Shown here piece by piece: positions 11,173 to 25,000 of a stretch of DNA of 64,000 nucleotides. Under the pieces are notes generated by a model. It was not told the DNA's origin, did no database searches, and worked only from the letters and a program-made list of their open reading frames with translations. The translations under genes were made by a program, and so were the position numbers. Position 1 is the first letter of the stretch; every line of letters starts with the position of its first letter. Origin of the DNA: Rhynochetos jubatus (Eukaryota; Chordata; Aves; Eurypygiformes; Rhynochetidae); assembly GCA_027574665.1 (NCBI GenBank), contig CM050656.1, positions 14,521,501-14,585,500 of the forward strand, given 5' to 3'.

Positions 11173-13999
11173 CAGGCCCACATTACATATCAGAATGCAC
11201 TGCTATCTGATGGAGATTGCATTTTGAAGTGTGAATAATGCTGCTGTATACAGCTTTGCTGTTAGAAATTCTAGCTTGGTCATATTTTTCTGTTGCTGGC
11301 ATCCTCTTTTCATCAACATTTGTCTTGTAACAGATTGTGGTTATTATTCTAAATTCAAAGTGCTTTTTGAAAAAGCAACATCATCATTTAGGCAGATATG
11401 TTAAACAGTTCTGCAAGACGGTAGGCATGGCCATAGCTGACATAGTGTAGTAGTAAAAAGGGACCTTAGAAACACGTCATTTTAATGTCTTATCAATTTT
11501 ATAGACTTCTTAAATGTTTTGTAGTTCTGACCAAAACTGGCCCTGTAAGCAGAAAAAAAGGATGGGTCAGTTGCTCAGAATGCCTGAATGTTTTATAGAA
11601 GTCCAGTGTCACAAGGCCTTGAAATAACCATACATTTCTCTCCACGATACTGGCAAGAGAGGGAGAGTGGCAGGAAGTATTGACTGCTGGCCCAGCTAAT
11701 TATGGTGAGTCAGGATAGGACAGAATGTTGTATTTGCTAATTTTAGGATGAAAACAAAGGGAGCGTGCTAAGGGAGCTGGTAAACACAATCCCTTTGCCA
11801 ACTTTCAGCACACACCAGGGCAATGGCTTTCTTCTTTCTGTTTCCAGGTGGATACACTTGCTTATAGGAATTATGCTTTCTATATGCTAACTACACTTTT
11901 CTGAGTTCTTTCTATGTTTCCACTGGTGTTGCGGAACAGTTGTTTCCTGATTTTCCCTCACTAGGCACGTTTCCAGAAGCTGTGTTTGTAGGAGAGGTGA
12001 CATAAAGGTAAGAGAGTGATGCTTATTTTATGCCTAACCAGGGACTAGGGGATGAATGAAAAAACATTATGAAAGAGAAGCAAAAAAGTAAGTAAGGTAA
12101 CTACTTTGCTTGACACAGGAAGGTGAGAATATACACTTTGCCCTATATTGCTCAATCTAACAGGCAAGGAAAGGTAGCGGCCTTATGGGGTTGAAGAACA
12201 CCATGAGTGGAAGAATCTAACCCAGGCTAACCCACCATGGGGAAACTGATGCAGCTCACAAGAAAAAGTTCTCTGATGGGGCAGGTTGTACAAAGCCTTG
12301 AACAAACTAGCCTTGATATTTAAGGCCAAATAAGGCAATATTAATATTGCCAATTGATTTTCATTGTTGTCTTTTTTCATTAGAAGCTTTCAAAGAGATT
12401 TACAAAGGAGGTCTGTATCAATATCTGACATCCAGGCCAAGCAAAGAAACAGTACATGAACTACATTTGAAGAGTCCATATACTCTTTGAACAAGCCAGG
12501 AAGAACGGACAGAAATAATGGGAAACAGAAGATGCATTTCTTTTTCACCCATTTATGACACAGTGCAAGATAACAAATTAATTTATAAAAGCAGAGGAAT
12601 ATTCGTTTTTCAAATTCTTTGACTGAACTATTAACTCTTGGATATGAGAGTTTAAAAAACCCCAAAAGCTCTGTAGAAGTGCTGTTGCCGAGAGCATGGT
12701 TTTGCTACTGGTAGCAAGTAATAAAATCTGGGAAGCCAGGATGTAGAGTTTGCTGTTCATGTTATAAATATGCATACTCCTTCACGTGGCACAAAGATAA
12801 ATTTAAATTCTCAGTTCTTCAATCCAGCTGCATCATTTGGAATTAATTTCCCTGAAGAAAAAGCAAGGGATCAAACAAGGTTGATCTCTGTTACAGTAAA
12901 TGAATAAAATTGAACTTGATGCCAAATATTAATAATCCTTGGGCATAACCAATAATAGCAACAGCAAATTTCTGACTCAAGGCAAAATGTGTTAGCTCTT
13001 ATAATAAGGCTTGGATTAAGTCTATGATCAGTTTTACCGATGAAGCACCTAACACAATTATATTCTGATGAACTCACATGTCAGGCCATCTTTTCTTTTA
13101 CCAGATTGCTTTGTCATGACACCCAGTGTCCGTCTTGGAAGATAAATATGAATGTATGCTTCTGTACCTACTTTGTTCTGAGGGCACCAGAATAACTTAC
13201 AAACATTACTTCACTCTTTCAAACAGATGAAGAATGGATAATTACAAACTGAAACAAAACTGTCCCTGGTGTGAAACCCAGAAACAACCCACTAAAATGT
13301 AATCGAGCAGGAAGAATATTCTCCAGTGGAAACAGCATTAAGTGTTAGGATATATAATCTGGACATACTTTTATGCAAAATGGTCAAGACCTCAATTTCA
13401 TATTTTGCATTAACATTCACATTCAATAACTTGTTACCCTGAATACTTTCCTGTATCTTTAATTTAATGGTAACTAAATACTGAAATGATGCTTATTGAA
13501 TAACCAGTACCACTTCTGAAAGCATATTTCTTTGCCCATTTAGGTCTGATAGGATTACAGTAGAAAGTGGCATAACGAAGTGTTACTGTGAAGTGAAGGA
13601 AATAAAATCAAATTAACATCAATTTAATTTTGAAAACCAGTATCCACAGTAAGTTCTTAAAGTTATTTAGCTCCACTATTTTAATGGATAATTCAAATTA
13701 ATTTTCTGTTAGTAATGTAGATAAGCTCTTATCCAATAGTTTTTGATTGATAATCTTCTCACTTCTGGGAAAGGGTTTCAATGACAATTTAGAAATAGGG
13801 AAAGGTGTTCATTACAAGTATGACATATGAAGAAAGTTTGGTTATGTTTATGGTAAAACTTTGGAAATAACTGCTTTTTATTATTGATAACCAAAAAAAA
13901 AAAAACCACCAACAACCGGAGAAAAATCACTAGAGAGTGAATAAAGCATTTTGTTTCTATTGAAATAACATTTTTCATTCTGTTTTAAAAGTCAAAATG
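11173..13999. other. Unique AT-rich DNA, no gene seen
   Basis: No gene, RNA or transposon was recognised in these 2.8 kb. All open frames are under 100 codons. A run of A with CCACCAACAACC follows at about 13891-13916. Confidence 0.5.
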
Positions 14000-15510
14000 A
14001 AATCAATGGTCTTGATGTTATCCGACCAAAGGTGTTAAGAGAGCTGGCTGATGTCATGGCAAGGCTGGTCTCCATAATCTTTTTGAATTCATGGGGGTTG
14101 GGGGATGTCCCAGAAGACTGGAAGAAGGCTAATATCACCCCTATCTACAAGAAGAGCTTTAAGGAGGATCCAGGAAATTATAGGCCACATCAGTCTTACT
14201 TCAGTCCCTGGGAAAGTTATGGATGAATCCTCCTGGTAGCTATCAGAAGTGAAATAAAGAATGAGATTAGGAAAAGCCAGCAGGGATTCACCAAGGTCAA
14301 ACTGTGTCTGAGAAACCTGATTGCCTGCTATGACAAAGTTACCTGCTCGGTTGATGTGGGGCGAATGGTGGACACTGCTTACCTATGTTTCTCCAAGGCT
14401 TTTGATACAGTTTCCCACAGTCTCCTCCTAGAGAAATTGATGGGTTATGGTCTAAACAAGTGGTGTGTGTGGTGGGTGGGGAACTGGCTGACAGGGCGCA
14501 CCCATAGGGTGGTGGCAGATAGCTCCTCTTCAAACTAGCAACCTGTCACAAGTGAGGCCCCCTAGGGACTGATGTTAGGTCTAATGTTGTATAATGTCTT
14601 CATAAATGATGTGATGATGGGATCAAGTGTACCCTGCTGAAATTTACTGATGATACCAAACTGAGTGGGGAAGTGAACACTTTGGAAGGCAGAGCCACCC
14701 TGCAGGAAGACCTAGGTAGGATGGAAGAGTGGGCTAACAAGAAACTTATGAAGATCAACAAGATTGAACTTCAACTGAAGTTCAAGTAAGGTCTTTCACC
14801 TGGGAAAGCATAATTCAGGAGTACAGCAGAGCCTGGGATCTACTTAGCTGGCGAGTAGCTCTGTGGAAAGGAACCTGGGGGTGCTGGTGGACAACAAACT
14901 CAAGAGGAGTGAACAGTGTGCTGTTGCAGCAAAGAAAGCCAATGGGATGCTAGGTTACATCAACAAGGGCATCACCAGCAGACATAAAGAAGTCATTATC
15001 CCACTCTCTCAGTGATTGTCAGGCCACACCTGGGATAATGTGTTCAGTTTTGGTTCATGCTATGCAAAAACCACATGGACAAGCTGGAGAGGGTCCAGAG
15101 AAGGGACACAAACAACTGGGAAGCCTGCCATATGAGGAAAGGCTGAGAGGACTGTGTGAAAAGAAGGCTTAGGAGAGGTCTTATTGTCATGTTCCAATAT
15201 TTAGAGGGTGGCTACAAAGAAGATGGAAACTCGCTTTTTACAAGGAGTCACATGGAAAGGACAAGGGGTAATGGGTACAAGTTACTCATGAGGACAGTCT
15301 GAATGGATATGAGTAAAATTTTTCCAGTGAGAAGAGTCAACCATTGGACTAAACTCCCCAGGGAAGTGTTGTATTCCCCAACATTAGACACTTATAATAT
15401 TCAGCTTAACAGGGTGCTGGGCCAGCTTGTCTAGATGGTGCTTTTGCCAAGAAAGATTGCACCAGATGATCCTTGAGATCCCTTCCAACCTGGCATTCTA
15501 TGAAATGATA
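14000..15510 (+). mobile_element. CR1-type LINE, 5'-truncated copy
   Basis: This is the 3' part of a CR1 retrotransposon: reverse transcriptase remnants at 14005-14665, then the C-terminal region, and a 3' end reading CCCTTCCAACCTGG followed by ATTCTATGAAATGAT at about 15494-15508. CR1 elements copy themselves by target-primed reverse transcription and are usually truncated at the 5' end, as here. The 3' ATTCTATG-like tail is the family hallmark. Stops and frameshifts are frequent, so the copy is old and inactive. The segment around 15108-15180 looks shortened relative to the element as I remember it. Confidence 0.93.
14005..14665 (+). pseudogene. CR1 reverse transcriptase remnant
   Basis: Fragments of a non-LTR reverse transcriptase are readable in shifting frames. 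Around 14032-14190 the frame gives DVPEDWKKANITPIYKK, matching the conserved N-terminal part of the RT domain. At 14380-14418 it gives YLCFSKAFDTVSH, the motif A region with the catalytic aspartate. At about 14467-14520 it gives WVGNWLTGRTHRVV, and at 14643-14661 FTDDTKL, the paired-aspartate catalytic motif (usually FADDTKL). A frameshift near 14185 and several stop codons separate these pieces. In the live family this domain makes DNA from the element's own RNA; here no intact product is possible. Confidence 0.9.
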
Positions 15511-18500
15511 CAGCTTTATTAGAATTCTCCTCTTCTCTGAACACAGAAAATGAATTCGGCAAATATTTGGGTTGAATCTGCAACTTTGGAAGAACAGAAT
15601 TTCAGCCAAAAGTGAAGTGTGCAACCCCAGGTTGTGAAGGAAGTGCCCATGATAATGAGCACTAGTTACCTGCTCTATCTGTTAACTGGATAATTTAACT
15701 CAGAAGTGGTAACAAGAAGATTACATCCAGATTACTTTAAACCAATACCAAGTTCAACAGTCATGGGCAATATTGAAGGAAGTGCATAAAAACAAAGGCA
15801 AGAACTAAATGCATCAACATACAAAGCTTTGAAGTATGGTCAAGTCAGAGAGTGATCAATTGGCCATTTTAAGTAATTTTGATTTCCATTAGGGGCAACT
15901 TTCATCCTCTATTTTATTCACTCTGAAGCAAACTGTATCACGGTGTCAGGCATTTTAGAAATGTAATTTTATGTTTCAGATATTAGTGGAATATTAGTAT
16001 GTACCCACACACCCACACCACATACATACAGGCCTTCTCAAAACAGTTTGGTAAAGAAAATAATTTAAGTCAAACAGAACAAAATAAAATGAGCTTTTAT
16101 CAACTCTGTGCATAACAGAAGTACGTTTTAACATTACTTCAAAGTGTGTATATCACTTCCACATAGAGCTTCCTTTGGATTTTCTGCAAACTCCATCTCC
16201 CCTCTAGGAAAACCAACAAATACAGAATATTGCTACCAAAAAGTATGTTGATCATATAATGTTGTGTCTGATGGATGTAGGTATCATGCTGAATGACTGA
16301 ATTGGCATACTTCCACAAGATAGTTTGGGTAAATTCTTTTATTCACTGTGCTTTTCTATTAGCATCTTTGAGTTTTCTGTCCTCCCAGCATTTTGTTTTT
16401 AATATTGAGGGACCTGAAGTAATTTACCTATGCTTATATCCAGAAAGACACGGTAAAGGGACTAAGATGTAGGTGGAGGGAAAAAAAACCCCAAACCTAG
16501 GCACCTTTCATTTGCTATTCACCAGCATTTCTATTTAAGAAATCTTCGTTATATTTCAAAAAGGCATGACCCTTGCAAGAATGTATGAAAAGACAACTTC
16601 ACCTTCCTGCTTTCTTAACATGTTTTCCCAAGGCTGCTGAAGAAAACCAGTAGAGATAGAAATATAATTGTCTTGATTTCAATAAAAGTAACCAATTTCA
16701 CCTCTCAGGTCAGGTGTTATGGTGTGATAATACCATTCAGATGCAGAGTCATTTGTAAAGCAACAAGCATTTTTATAGCCCAAGGGACAGTGGTCCAGCT
16801 CTTTAGCTGGCATAAATCAGCACAGTTTCACTGAAGCAACTCTGATTTACATAAGCTGAAGACATGGTCCTTTATTTCTCAGAATCACATTTTGCAATAT
16901 CCTGAGGATAAGTTTTGAAATAAATAAATAATTTAATGCTGTGTTATTCACCTAGCAAACTCTTCTTTGCTTTTTTGAGCTAACACTTGGGCATACCCCT
17001 TACGGTAGGCACAAACTCTTAGCTCACAATTTCACAGCAGAATTGGCAAATCTTCAGTTTGACTCAAGAATATTATGAAAACCATTTCCCTACCCCAGGT
17101 CTTCCTTGTGGAAGAAAATCCAATGAGTACTTAGCATGAGGGTTTCTTCTGAAGGAATTGGCCACTGTATCAACATCTCATGCTTGCAGAGAGCAAGAGA
17201 CTCAAAATTCTACTGTAATTAGTGTTTGATGAAGACGGAACACCCAAAGCAGGGAAAAGGAAAAGGAAAATAGAAGAGCAGTGTTATAAATAAATATGGT
17301 TTATGCTGGTTATCAAGTGCTATAATTTAACAATATGAGAATTTTCTATAAAAAATATCAGAAAGTATGTAGGAGCCCTTGGTAAATCCCCTCAGGCCCA
17401 CCTGTATCCCATACTTTAAATTAAGGAGAAAGAAAAATACATTGGTTTAAATTTTACAGCAATTTTGGCCTGAAGCAAACCACACATTTTCCCCAACACA
17501 AATCAGCTGCATTTAATTCCCCAGACAGCTGGCATGAACACAGCCTCTCCACAGGACACCTGAATTACAAAATTAGCACATTCAGAACTCTAAATCACAT
17601 TCCATTACATTAAGCCCTAAGGTCCAACATTATGGAGAACAAGAATAAATTGCAGAACTTCTCCTGAATTAACCCTCTTAGCACACTCTCAAAGTTAAAT
17701 TGCCCTTTCCTCCCCTTTAAAGAGACACGGAAACTTAAACACTCTCTCCTGCACTTTCTCATCTATTTCTCTTCTTGCCAAGTGACACCTTTTATGAGAC
17801 ATAAATTGAACATCTTGTCAGAAACACACATTTGTAAATTAGCCCATCACAAGCTGTTTTGACTCACTTAGAAAATTTGCAGGTTAATGTTTATGCCTGG
17901 TCATTCAGAAAACACTGACCCATCTAGTTCTCTGTAGCAGTTACTCTTGTGTGCAAGAAGCTGCCAACAAAGCAGTAATTCCTAGAAGTGATGTGAGTTC
18001 GTAAGACAGTTTTGCTTATAGATATACAGAAGTGGTCTGATCTGATTAATGCAAATTTACCAGTTCCTGCTATGTTATGATTACATTATTGTTCTGTTGC
18101 AATTAGTATGAATATTGATGTTTGATATTGTGCACCTTAAGACTAGTGTTTTACAAGCTCAGCTTTTAAGCCAATAGATGTAGATGATTAAAAAGATAAT
18201 GAAACAGTAACAGCAGGCCTTCAAGGAGGAAGAATAGGATCCGAAAAAAAGGAGTCGTGCTTTTGAACAAGCACAGTATTATATTTGAAAAAGAATGCCA
18301 TTTCCAAATTTTAGAGATTCTTCTTAACTTTAATTACCAAATATCTATGCAATGCTGAGATATCTTAAATGGATATAAAAATGTGTATATTTACATATGC
18401 ATTAACAAAATTTGTGTGGAATCCAGTTCACCTGTACACCTTAGAGCAGTTACTGAGCAGTTCTGTGCGAGTCCACAGCAGCCACGCTGCCTTTAAGGAC

Positions 18501-21500
18501 TCAGCTCATTTACAACTTTGAATGTGCCTTAGGCTGAAAGTGTAATCAAGATTCATTGGTATTTGGAGGGAATTTTTGTCGTTTGTCCATTCCTTGCTTC
18601 CAATGACCTCATTTTGCAGTGTGACAGGAAAAGGACTGAGTGGAATCATTACTGGCACACCCAATACCTGTTGCTTGACATTACTTCACATCAAAACATT
18701 AGTGGTATCTACATAGAAATGCCTCTCTGCTCTTGGATCTGCTCCCTTCCTTTTTTATTGCACTGAGTTTCCATTCATACTCTGTTGACTGTCACACACA
18801 AGATAATTTTTTAATGGTGACATTCATTATTTATCTACCTGAGATGACTTGTGCTGTACTAACCCAGCCAGTCAATACTGTCTCTGCTCCAAAGGAAGAT
18901 ACAGCTATGCATTGATACTGCAGTCTTTCAAATTCTTTAATCCCTTAAACTAATTATTTCTGAGGAGATTTTGACTACATGTACATACAGTGCATATTTT
19001 CCTCTTGTTTCTTGTTACAGATATTAAATGACTACTATATTCCAGAAATCCAAGACAGCTATGGCAATAGGTGCTGTACTTCATGAGAAGTTTCAGTGTT
19101 TGGAGAGTGAGAATGAGCAATGACAGAGTATTTTGTCACCAAAGCCTTCCTGGATCCATATTTATAAAATTTATTTTATAAGCAAATAACTTGTGTATTA
19201 TAAATCCTGTTTTGTATAGTAGATGTAAAGATTGTGCCAGACTGAAAAAATGGGTTATGCTGGATGGTTATTCCCATCCAAGATGGGAATTTTGATCTTT
19301 TATAAGATTGGTAAGGCAGCTGCAATATTTAGTGGAGTAATTTGTTTATAGATATCTGATTTAAGGAACCAAATCTCATGAATGCAGCCTGGCCTGGAGA
19401 GACTACTTCTTAGGATGTGAGCTCAGGATACGTTTTATGCTGTGGGTGGGCTGCCACGACCCTTGTCTTGCACTAGTTCAAGAAGGTGAGACATTAAGCT
19501 CTAGACATCAAAATTTATTGAGACAGACACTTTTTCAGGTAGACAGCAGGTACCTAACAGACCACTGTAGTTCAAAAGCAGATGGAGCAGGCTGTATAGA
19601 CAAAACCATTTAGCTAGCAGCACTCAGGAAACAGTCATCTAAGGGAAGAGGACAGACAGCCACAAAGCTTTGTCTCACATGCCTGGGGAAAAGTAGAAAA
19701 TCCATGGGCATGCCATGTGGTGAGCTCAGAAAGCATATTGCTTTACATTTTGGAGCAGGGTTTATGGCTGAGCCCCAGATTTGCATTTCCCTGCTAAGGG
19801 AACGAGATAAATTTCTTCAGGGTCATGCCACACTGAGGTAGATGAATACATAAACTGTGCCGGAGGAAGTCAGAAAACAAGGCATCACCTCCGATATTAA
19901 GAACTCATATTGTGGCAGAGAGGAAGTAAAGGAATTGGAACAGTTACACTAGGAAGGTAGGCAACTCCCTCCCCCCAGTGATGTTTAATGAAAATAGCTA
20001 CTGGGTATTAGTTCTTAGAATAGAGGAATTAAACTATGTTGTCATTTGGGCAGTGTTTTTTCCAGTGAAAACTAAAGGCATGGAATAACTAGTGAAAACT
20101 GTTTAAATATGTGCATCGCTGGGTATTCCGAGAAAGGATTCATAGAATTCAAAGACCTTAATGGAAAATAATAACAACCAAAGAGAACAATTTTCAATAA
20201 GTGGAACAAATAGAAGATAATGAAAGCAAACTGGGTTCAGTCTAATTTACTGAAACTAGATTCTTAGCTGAGTTCATGATAATGGAAATAATTAAAATTA
20301 CTGATTGTATGTGGGACAAGAAAATAGCAATGAAGAATACTTCATCCCATTGAAGGATGGGAGAAACAGATGTTTTTGCAAATATTGTGTTAGGCTTAGT
20401 GCAAGTACAAAAGTGGCAGCATATTTGAATATAAGTAAAATATCTATCGTAAGCAGTGTTTCCAGTTTTTTCCATGGCTTTTGCAGTCTTGTTAGTCAAT
20501 TTAGTGCAAAATTTATCCTTGGGCATACTTTTTGCCTTCTCTGTCACAGTGCATCCATTATACTTCACACTGTACAGTGACACTGCCTTGCAACATAGTT
20601 TTAGGCCCTGTTCTTTTATTATTTATAAACAAAATTTTATAAAACGCATCTTAGAGAAAAATCAACTTTAACACATTTAACCATGAGTTCTCACTCACGG
20701 TGAATTTTAATGCCTCATATTAGTCACTGCTAGGGACAATGTTAGGTTATAGAATTCCAACACTTTTTCTCTCCACTCTGCACAGATTCAATCATTGTAT
20801 CTTCAAAGTCCACAGTGTGTCAGCTCATGCTCAATAAGCCAGCAGTGACTGAGAATTGAGATGCACTGCCTTTTTGCATTCTTTATCAGCTTTGCCTGGG
20901 AGAAAGAATATTCTTTACTGCAGTCCAGTAGCTGTGAAAACACAATTCAGTATTCACTAAGCATCTAACTAACATTATTTATGAAAAAGTAATTCAAAGA
21001 ATGCCTTGAAGAGGACAGTGTTCAGCAGGAAGACTAAGGGGCAGAAAGCTTGGATCTTGTAAATGATTCTGCCATCTACTGTTCTACTCACACCTTTGCT
21101 TCCTGTGTTAGGTTCCTGACATCTGGATGAGTAGAGGAGTAAATTACTCTGAAGATGTATGTTGTGACAGATCATTATTGCCATCAGTATATGACTTAAA
21201 TAGGAACACTGCAAACCAACACTTTTGTCAGCTGAAGCATATTTTACCCTTGCAAACTGACTTTGGAATCTATCTCATTTTTTTACTGTTTGGAAGGAAA
21301 AGTACTTTCTTACATCTAAGATATAACCAAATAAGGTATTGTTAAAAAAAAACTATCTAAGTTGTGCCTCTTTACTCTGTGGAAAGCATGGGTGGATTCC
21401 TTTATCAGAGTATAGATCATGTTCTCAGAACAGCATTTACATGGAAATAGTTAGCAGAAAAATCTTCTACATTCTAAAGTAAGAATTCCATCCTCTGCAA

Positions 21501-21661
21501 TCTAAATAGCTGAAGGGATGTCCCTTTCTCTCCAGAGAAAGACATAAACTTGCCTGGGATGTGGTCTTAACTGGTCTCTAATTTGGAGACACACAGATCC
21601 CTAACTTTAATAAATATCAACAAAAGCCATGAAGATGATTGATGGACTGTGACATCTGCTA
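15511..21661. other. Unique AT-rich DNA, no gene seen
   Basis: About 6.1 kb with no supported gene. It contains the palindromic element at 16792-16870 and nothing else I recognise. Overlapping frames of 91-113 codons on opposite strands near 20242-20583 shadow each other and lack motifs. Confidence 0.5.
16792..16870. repeat. Imperfect palindromic element with 29-bp arms
   Basis: The arms at 16792-16820 and 16842-16870 match as reverse complements at 21 of 29 positions. They surround a 21-base centre that includes TTTCACTGAAG. The TAAATCAG / CTGATTTA cores are perfect. The arrangement resembles a palindromic repeat I remember from reptile and bird genomes, of the same general kind as the one at 11115-11172. 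No coding capacity. Confidence 0.6.
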
Positions 21662-22066
21662 GATGAAGACACTGAGAGCTGGGACTTTTCAGCCTGGAGA
21701 AGTGATGGCTTAGTGGGATCTAACCAACATGTATAAATACTTGATGGAGGGAGTAAAGAAGGTGGATCCAGACTCTTCTCAGTGGTGCCCAGTGACAGGA
21801 CAAGAGTCTTCAGTTTCCTAGTCATGAACTGAAATGCTGGAAATTCTATTCCAACAATAAACCCACCTTTTTTTCCTGTGGAAGTGATCAAATGCAGGAA
21901 TATGTCTCCCAGAGACGGTTAGAAGTCTTCATCCTTGCAGATATTCAAAATCCAAGAGACCGTGCCCTAAGCAACCCGCTCGATCTGACGCTGCTTTAAG
22001 TAGGAGGTTGTACTAGATGATCTCCAGAGGTCCCTGGCCCCACCCTGGTCAGCTATTCTGTGATCT
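21662..22066 (+). mobile_element. CR1-type LINE, 3'-end fragment
   Basis: Diagnostic CR1 3' segments appear in order: TTTTCAGCCTGGAGAAG near 21687, AGTGACAGGACAAGAG near 21790, GATATTCAAAATCCAAGAGA near 21941, and TAGATGATCTCCAGAGGTCC near 22014. The terminal ATTCTGTGATCTG lies at about 22054-22066. Only the last 400 bases or so remain, and part of the 3' region looks diverged or inserted around 21830-21900. It carries no reverse transcriptase domain. Confidence 0.9.
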
Positions 22067-25000
22067 GAAGGCCAGCACCTACCAAGCATTTATTAAAACC
22101 TCTTAGAAATTTCCTAGCTGAAAAAGATTAGATATATTTCAGCTGTAAACTTTCCTGATACTTGATCATCTTTATTTTGGTCAGGTTCCCACGTTTGTAA
22201 TGAGAGACAAAGACAGTGCATTAATTTCCTTTTCTTAGAGATAATAGCATCTCCTAAAAGAACAGATTTATCAAATACTGTTTGAGGATATCTAGTGTGT
22301 TCAGTGAAAATACACACAAAGACTGGATGAGGACAGTGAATTTTGCTGATGACACATAAGTAGACGTATTGCCTTTTAAATATTAAACCAGGAAAAAATC
22401 CACATTAATTCATGCTTCATTTGCCAGCAAACTCGTGACCTGTCTTGAGGGAACCACTCAGAGATCTGCTGTGATCTGCTCAGAGAAATAGGATGGAAAG
22501 TTTCTTCTTCATTCCCACAAGGCAAGGAAGGATGAGAGTGAGAGACTGAAAGACAAGGTGTCAAAATCCCATAAAATTTGCTATCACAAGAACAGGAGAT
22601 AACTGAATAGTCTGAAACCTGACATCCTAATGTGTCAGCTTCTATGGGATGTGTTACAGACTCGGCTTGCAGAAAGCAGTGCATCCTATTAACACACCGA
22701 AACAGTAGCAGCAAGACTAATTCATCACATTTACATAAGGCATCAAGAGAGCAATGCTGCTGGGAAAGTGATTATATTGGTCTAGAATATTGATAAAACA
22801 ACTGGTGGGGCAGTGGCCATGCTGTGTGCAAGACCATACGGATTCCCTGGCAAGAACAGACATAAGAGATCCCTTCTTTGGGAACCTTGGGCAGCCCCTG
22901 ATTGCACCAGATGGAGCCAAGATCTGAAAAAAACCCAGTTTTGTTTGTTCTGTTTTTGCAAAATAAGGTCCTAGGATAGGCTGTTGTACTTGCATAAGCT
23001 GAGCATTAGCGTGAGAATATTCTTCAACACAGTACTGAAGTTTGACCCTGGCTGTCTCCTTTGTGCTACGCCATCAGTGCCAAGAGAATGAAGAGCTATT
23101 TTAACAGGACAGCTGGAGATTTCTTTGATGTAGACAGTGCTGTGCCGCCCACAGTCATTAGGAACATTGCAGGGTGGGCCTAAAAGAGAGGCTTTGGGTA
23201 GGTGCAGAGTGAACTGTGCTGGTATAGCACAGCAGGCTTGGAAGGATCTCTTCCATGCAGCATACTTGAAAAGATCCCTTAACTTCCCTATGTGTTTTAG
23301 GGATCGTCTTAATTTGAAGCAAGTTCTCAGGGAAAGTCAGAATGAAGTCCACGTTTTTCCTTCTTTGAGCATGCGCTTAGTACATTATGAATAGATCATT
23401 GTCATCTGTTCACATGAGCTTTCTACGCAGGTACTGTACAAGATAATTAATGGGCAATACTGATTCTGTTGTTAGAAAACCTAGAGCACCCAAGATATTT
23501 GAAGAAGTTGTACACATCTTTTGATAACATGTTCAGATGAAATAATATTTTTTTTCTTATTTTATAAAGCAAAACCAGAACAAATCCTTTAAGAGTGTTC
23601 TTTAATACAATGTATGATTGTACTTTAGCCACAGGAAAATGAGTCCCACAAGACTATTGAGTAAGTAGGAGTACTGGGTAGTTCAACCAGAATTGATGTA
23701 ATATACAGGATGTTTGCAGGCTAAGTTCAATGCGACTACATTGTTCTTTATTTATAAACATGTCACTTTTTACTGGCACAGCTTCACACATTTTTGGTGA
23801 TGAGAACTGCTCTTTCCTTGACGAAGCCACACAAATTCATTACAGCAGGATGAACCAACATCACAGGATTTCAGTGAATAGAACCATCATTGCATGACTC
23901 AAAGCTCTTACTCAGAGATAGGGTAGATTGGAGACATAAAGCAAGGGAAACCATTCCTGAAATACAGGAAACCAATTGCCGAGGACATGGATTTAGGAGG
24001 AAGTGGGAAATGTGTATTTTCTGTGGTGTATCATCTAATTTTGGAAAGAGGCTGTATTCTCTTGGGGATTTGTCTCTGATCCTTTCAAATTATTTTGATG
24101 TATATTTGTATGCTTAAAATTATTTCTCCTCCCTTTTATTGTCTTGTCATGTTAATGGATTCATGTGTCACTTTCTATTTTCATTACAATTTCTGTCAGG
24201 AGCAAGAAAAACCCAAATGTCTCAGCAATTTGTAAACTACCACAATGTACTCTCTTTGGCCTGACCTTGTCATGATTGTATAACTTAATTGGCCAACTAT
24301 TCCACTTCTTTTCCTTTTCATAGCTTTATTATAGTGGAGAATGAGAAGAGACTTGTCACTGACCAGTCAATCAAAAATACACACCATTTAGAGATGAAAA
24401 TAACAACTTCTCTATTAATTTCTTATAATTAACACTCATTATGTTAAAAGTCTCCTGAGATAAAGATGGAGATCAGGACTAATAAGCAGACATTTAGCCA
24501 TTCCTCTAACAAAGCCTGTAATAAAATTAGAAAATGGAACAGTTTAATTCAATCACAAAATTGCAGTTCCATAGTTTACCCTCAGACTAGAAGATATTTA
24601 AGAGCCTTCCATTTTTTTTCTGTACAAAGAGTCAGGGTACATCTCATTTTGCCAGTTCTGTTGGCTGAAGTGTAGATCTGGCTGCAATTTTAAAAAATGT
24701 CTTTCCCACGATACTTGATGACATTTTCACATTTTGGACTACCTCTCTGATGGAAAGCATAATCATTTCACTATTATGTTGTTATTTCTTGCAATGGCTT
24801 TTAGTTTTTCTCACACCATTTCTATCTTTGGATGGAGTAATTTTAAAATTGCCAAGGAAAGGACAATCTCTTCTTTTTTTTAACCAGTGCCCATAGTGTT
24901 CGCAACAAGATACTCCATGCTCTATCACAACAGTAGCAATAACATAAAAGAAACACAATAAGTAATAGACATGACAGAAACTGGTGTTCCAGAACTGACC

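Noticed and set aside
20242-20583. Overlapping open frames of 113 and 91 codons on opposite strands
   Set aside because: They mirror each other in the same DNA, neither has a motif, and both sit in unique AT-rich sequence.
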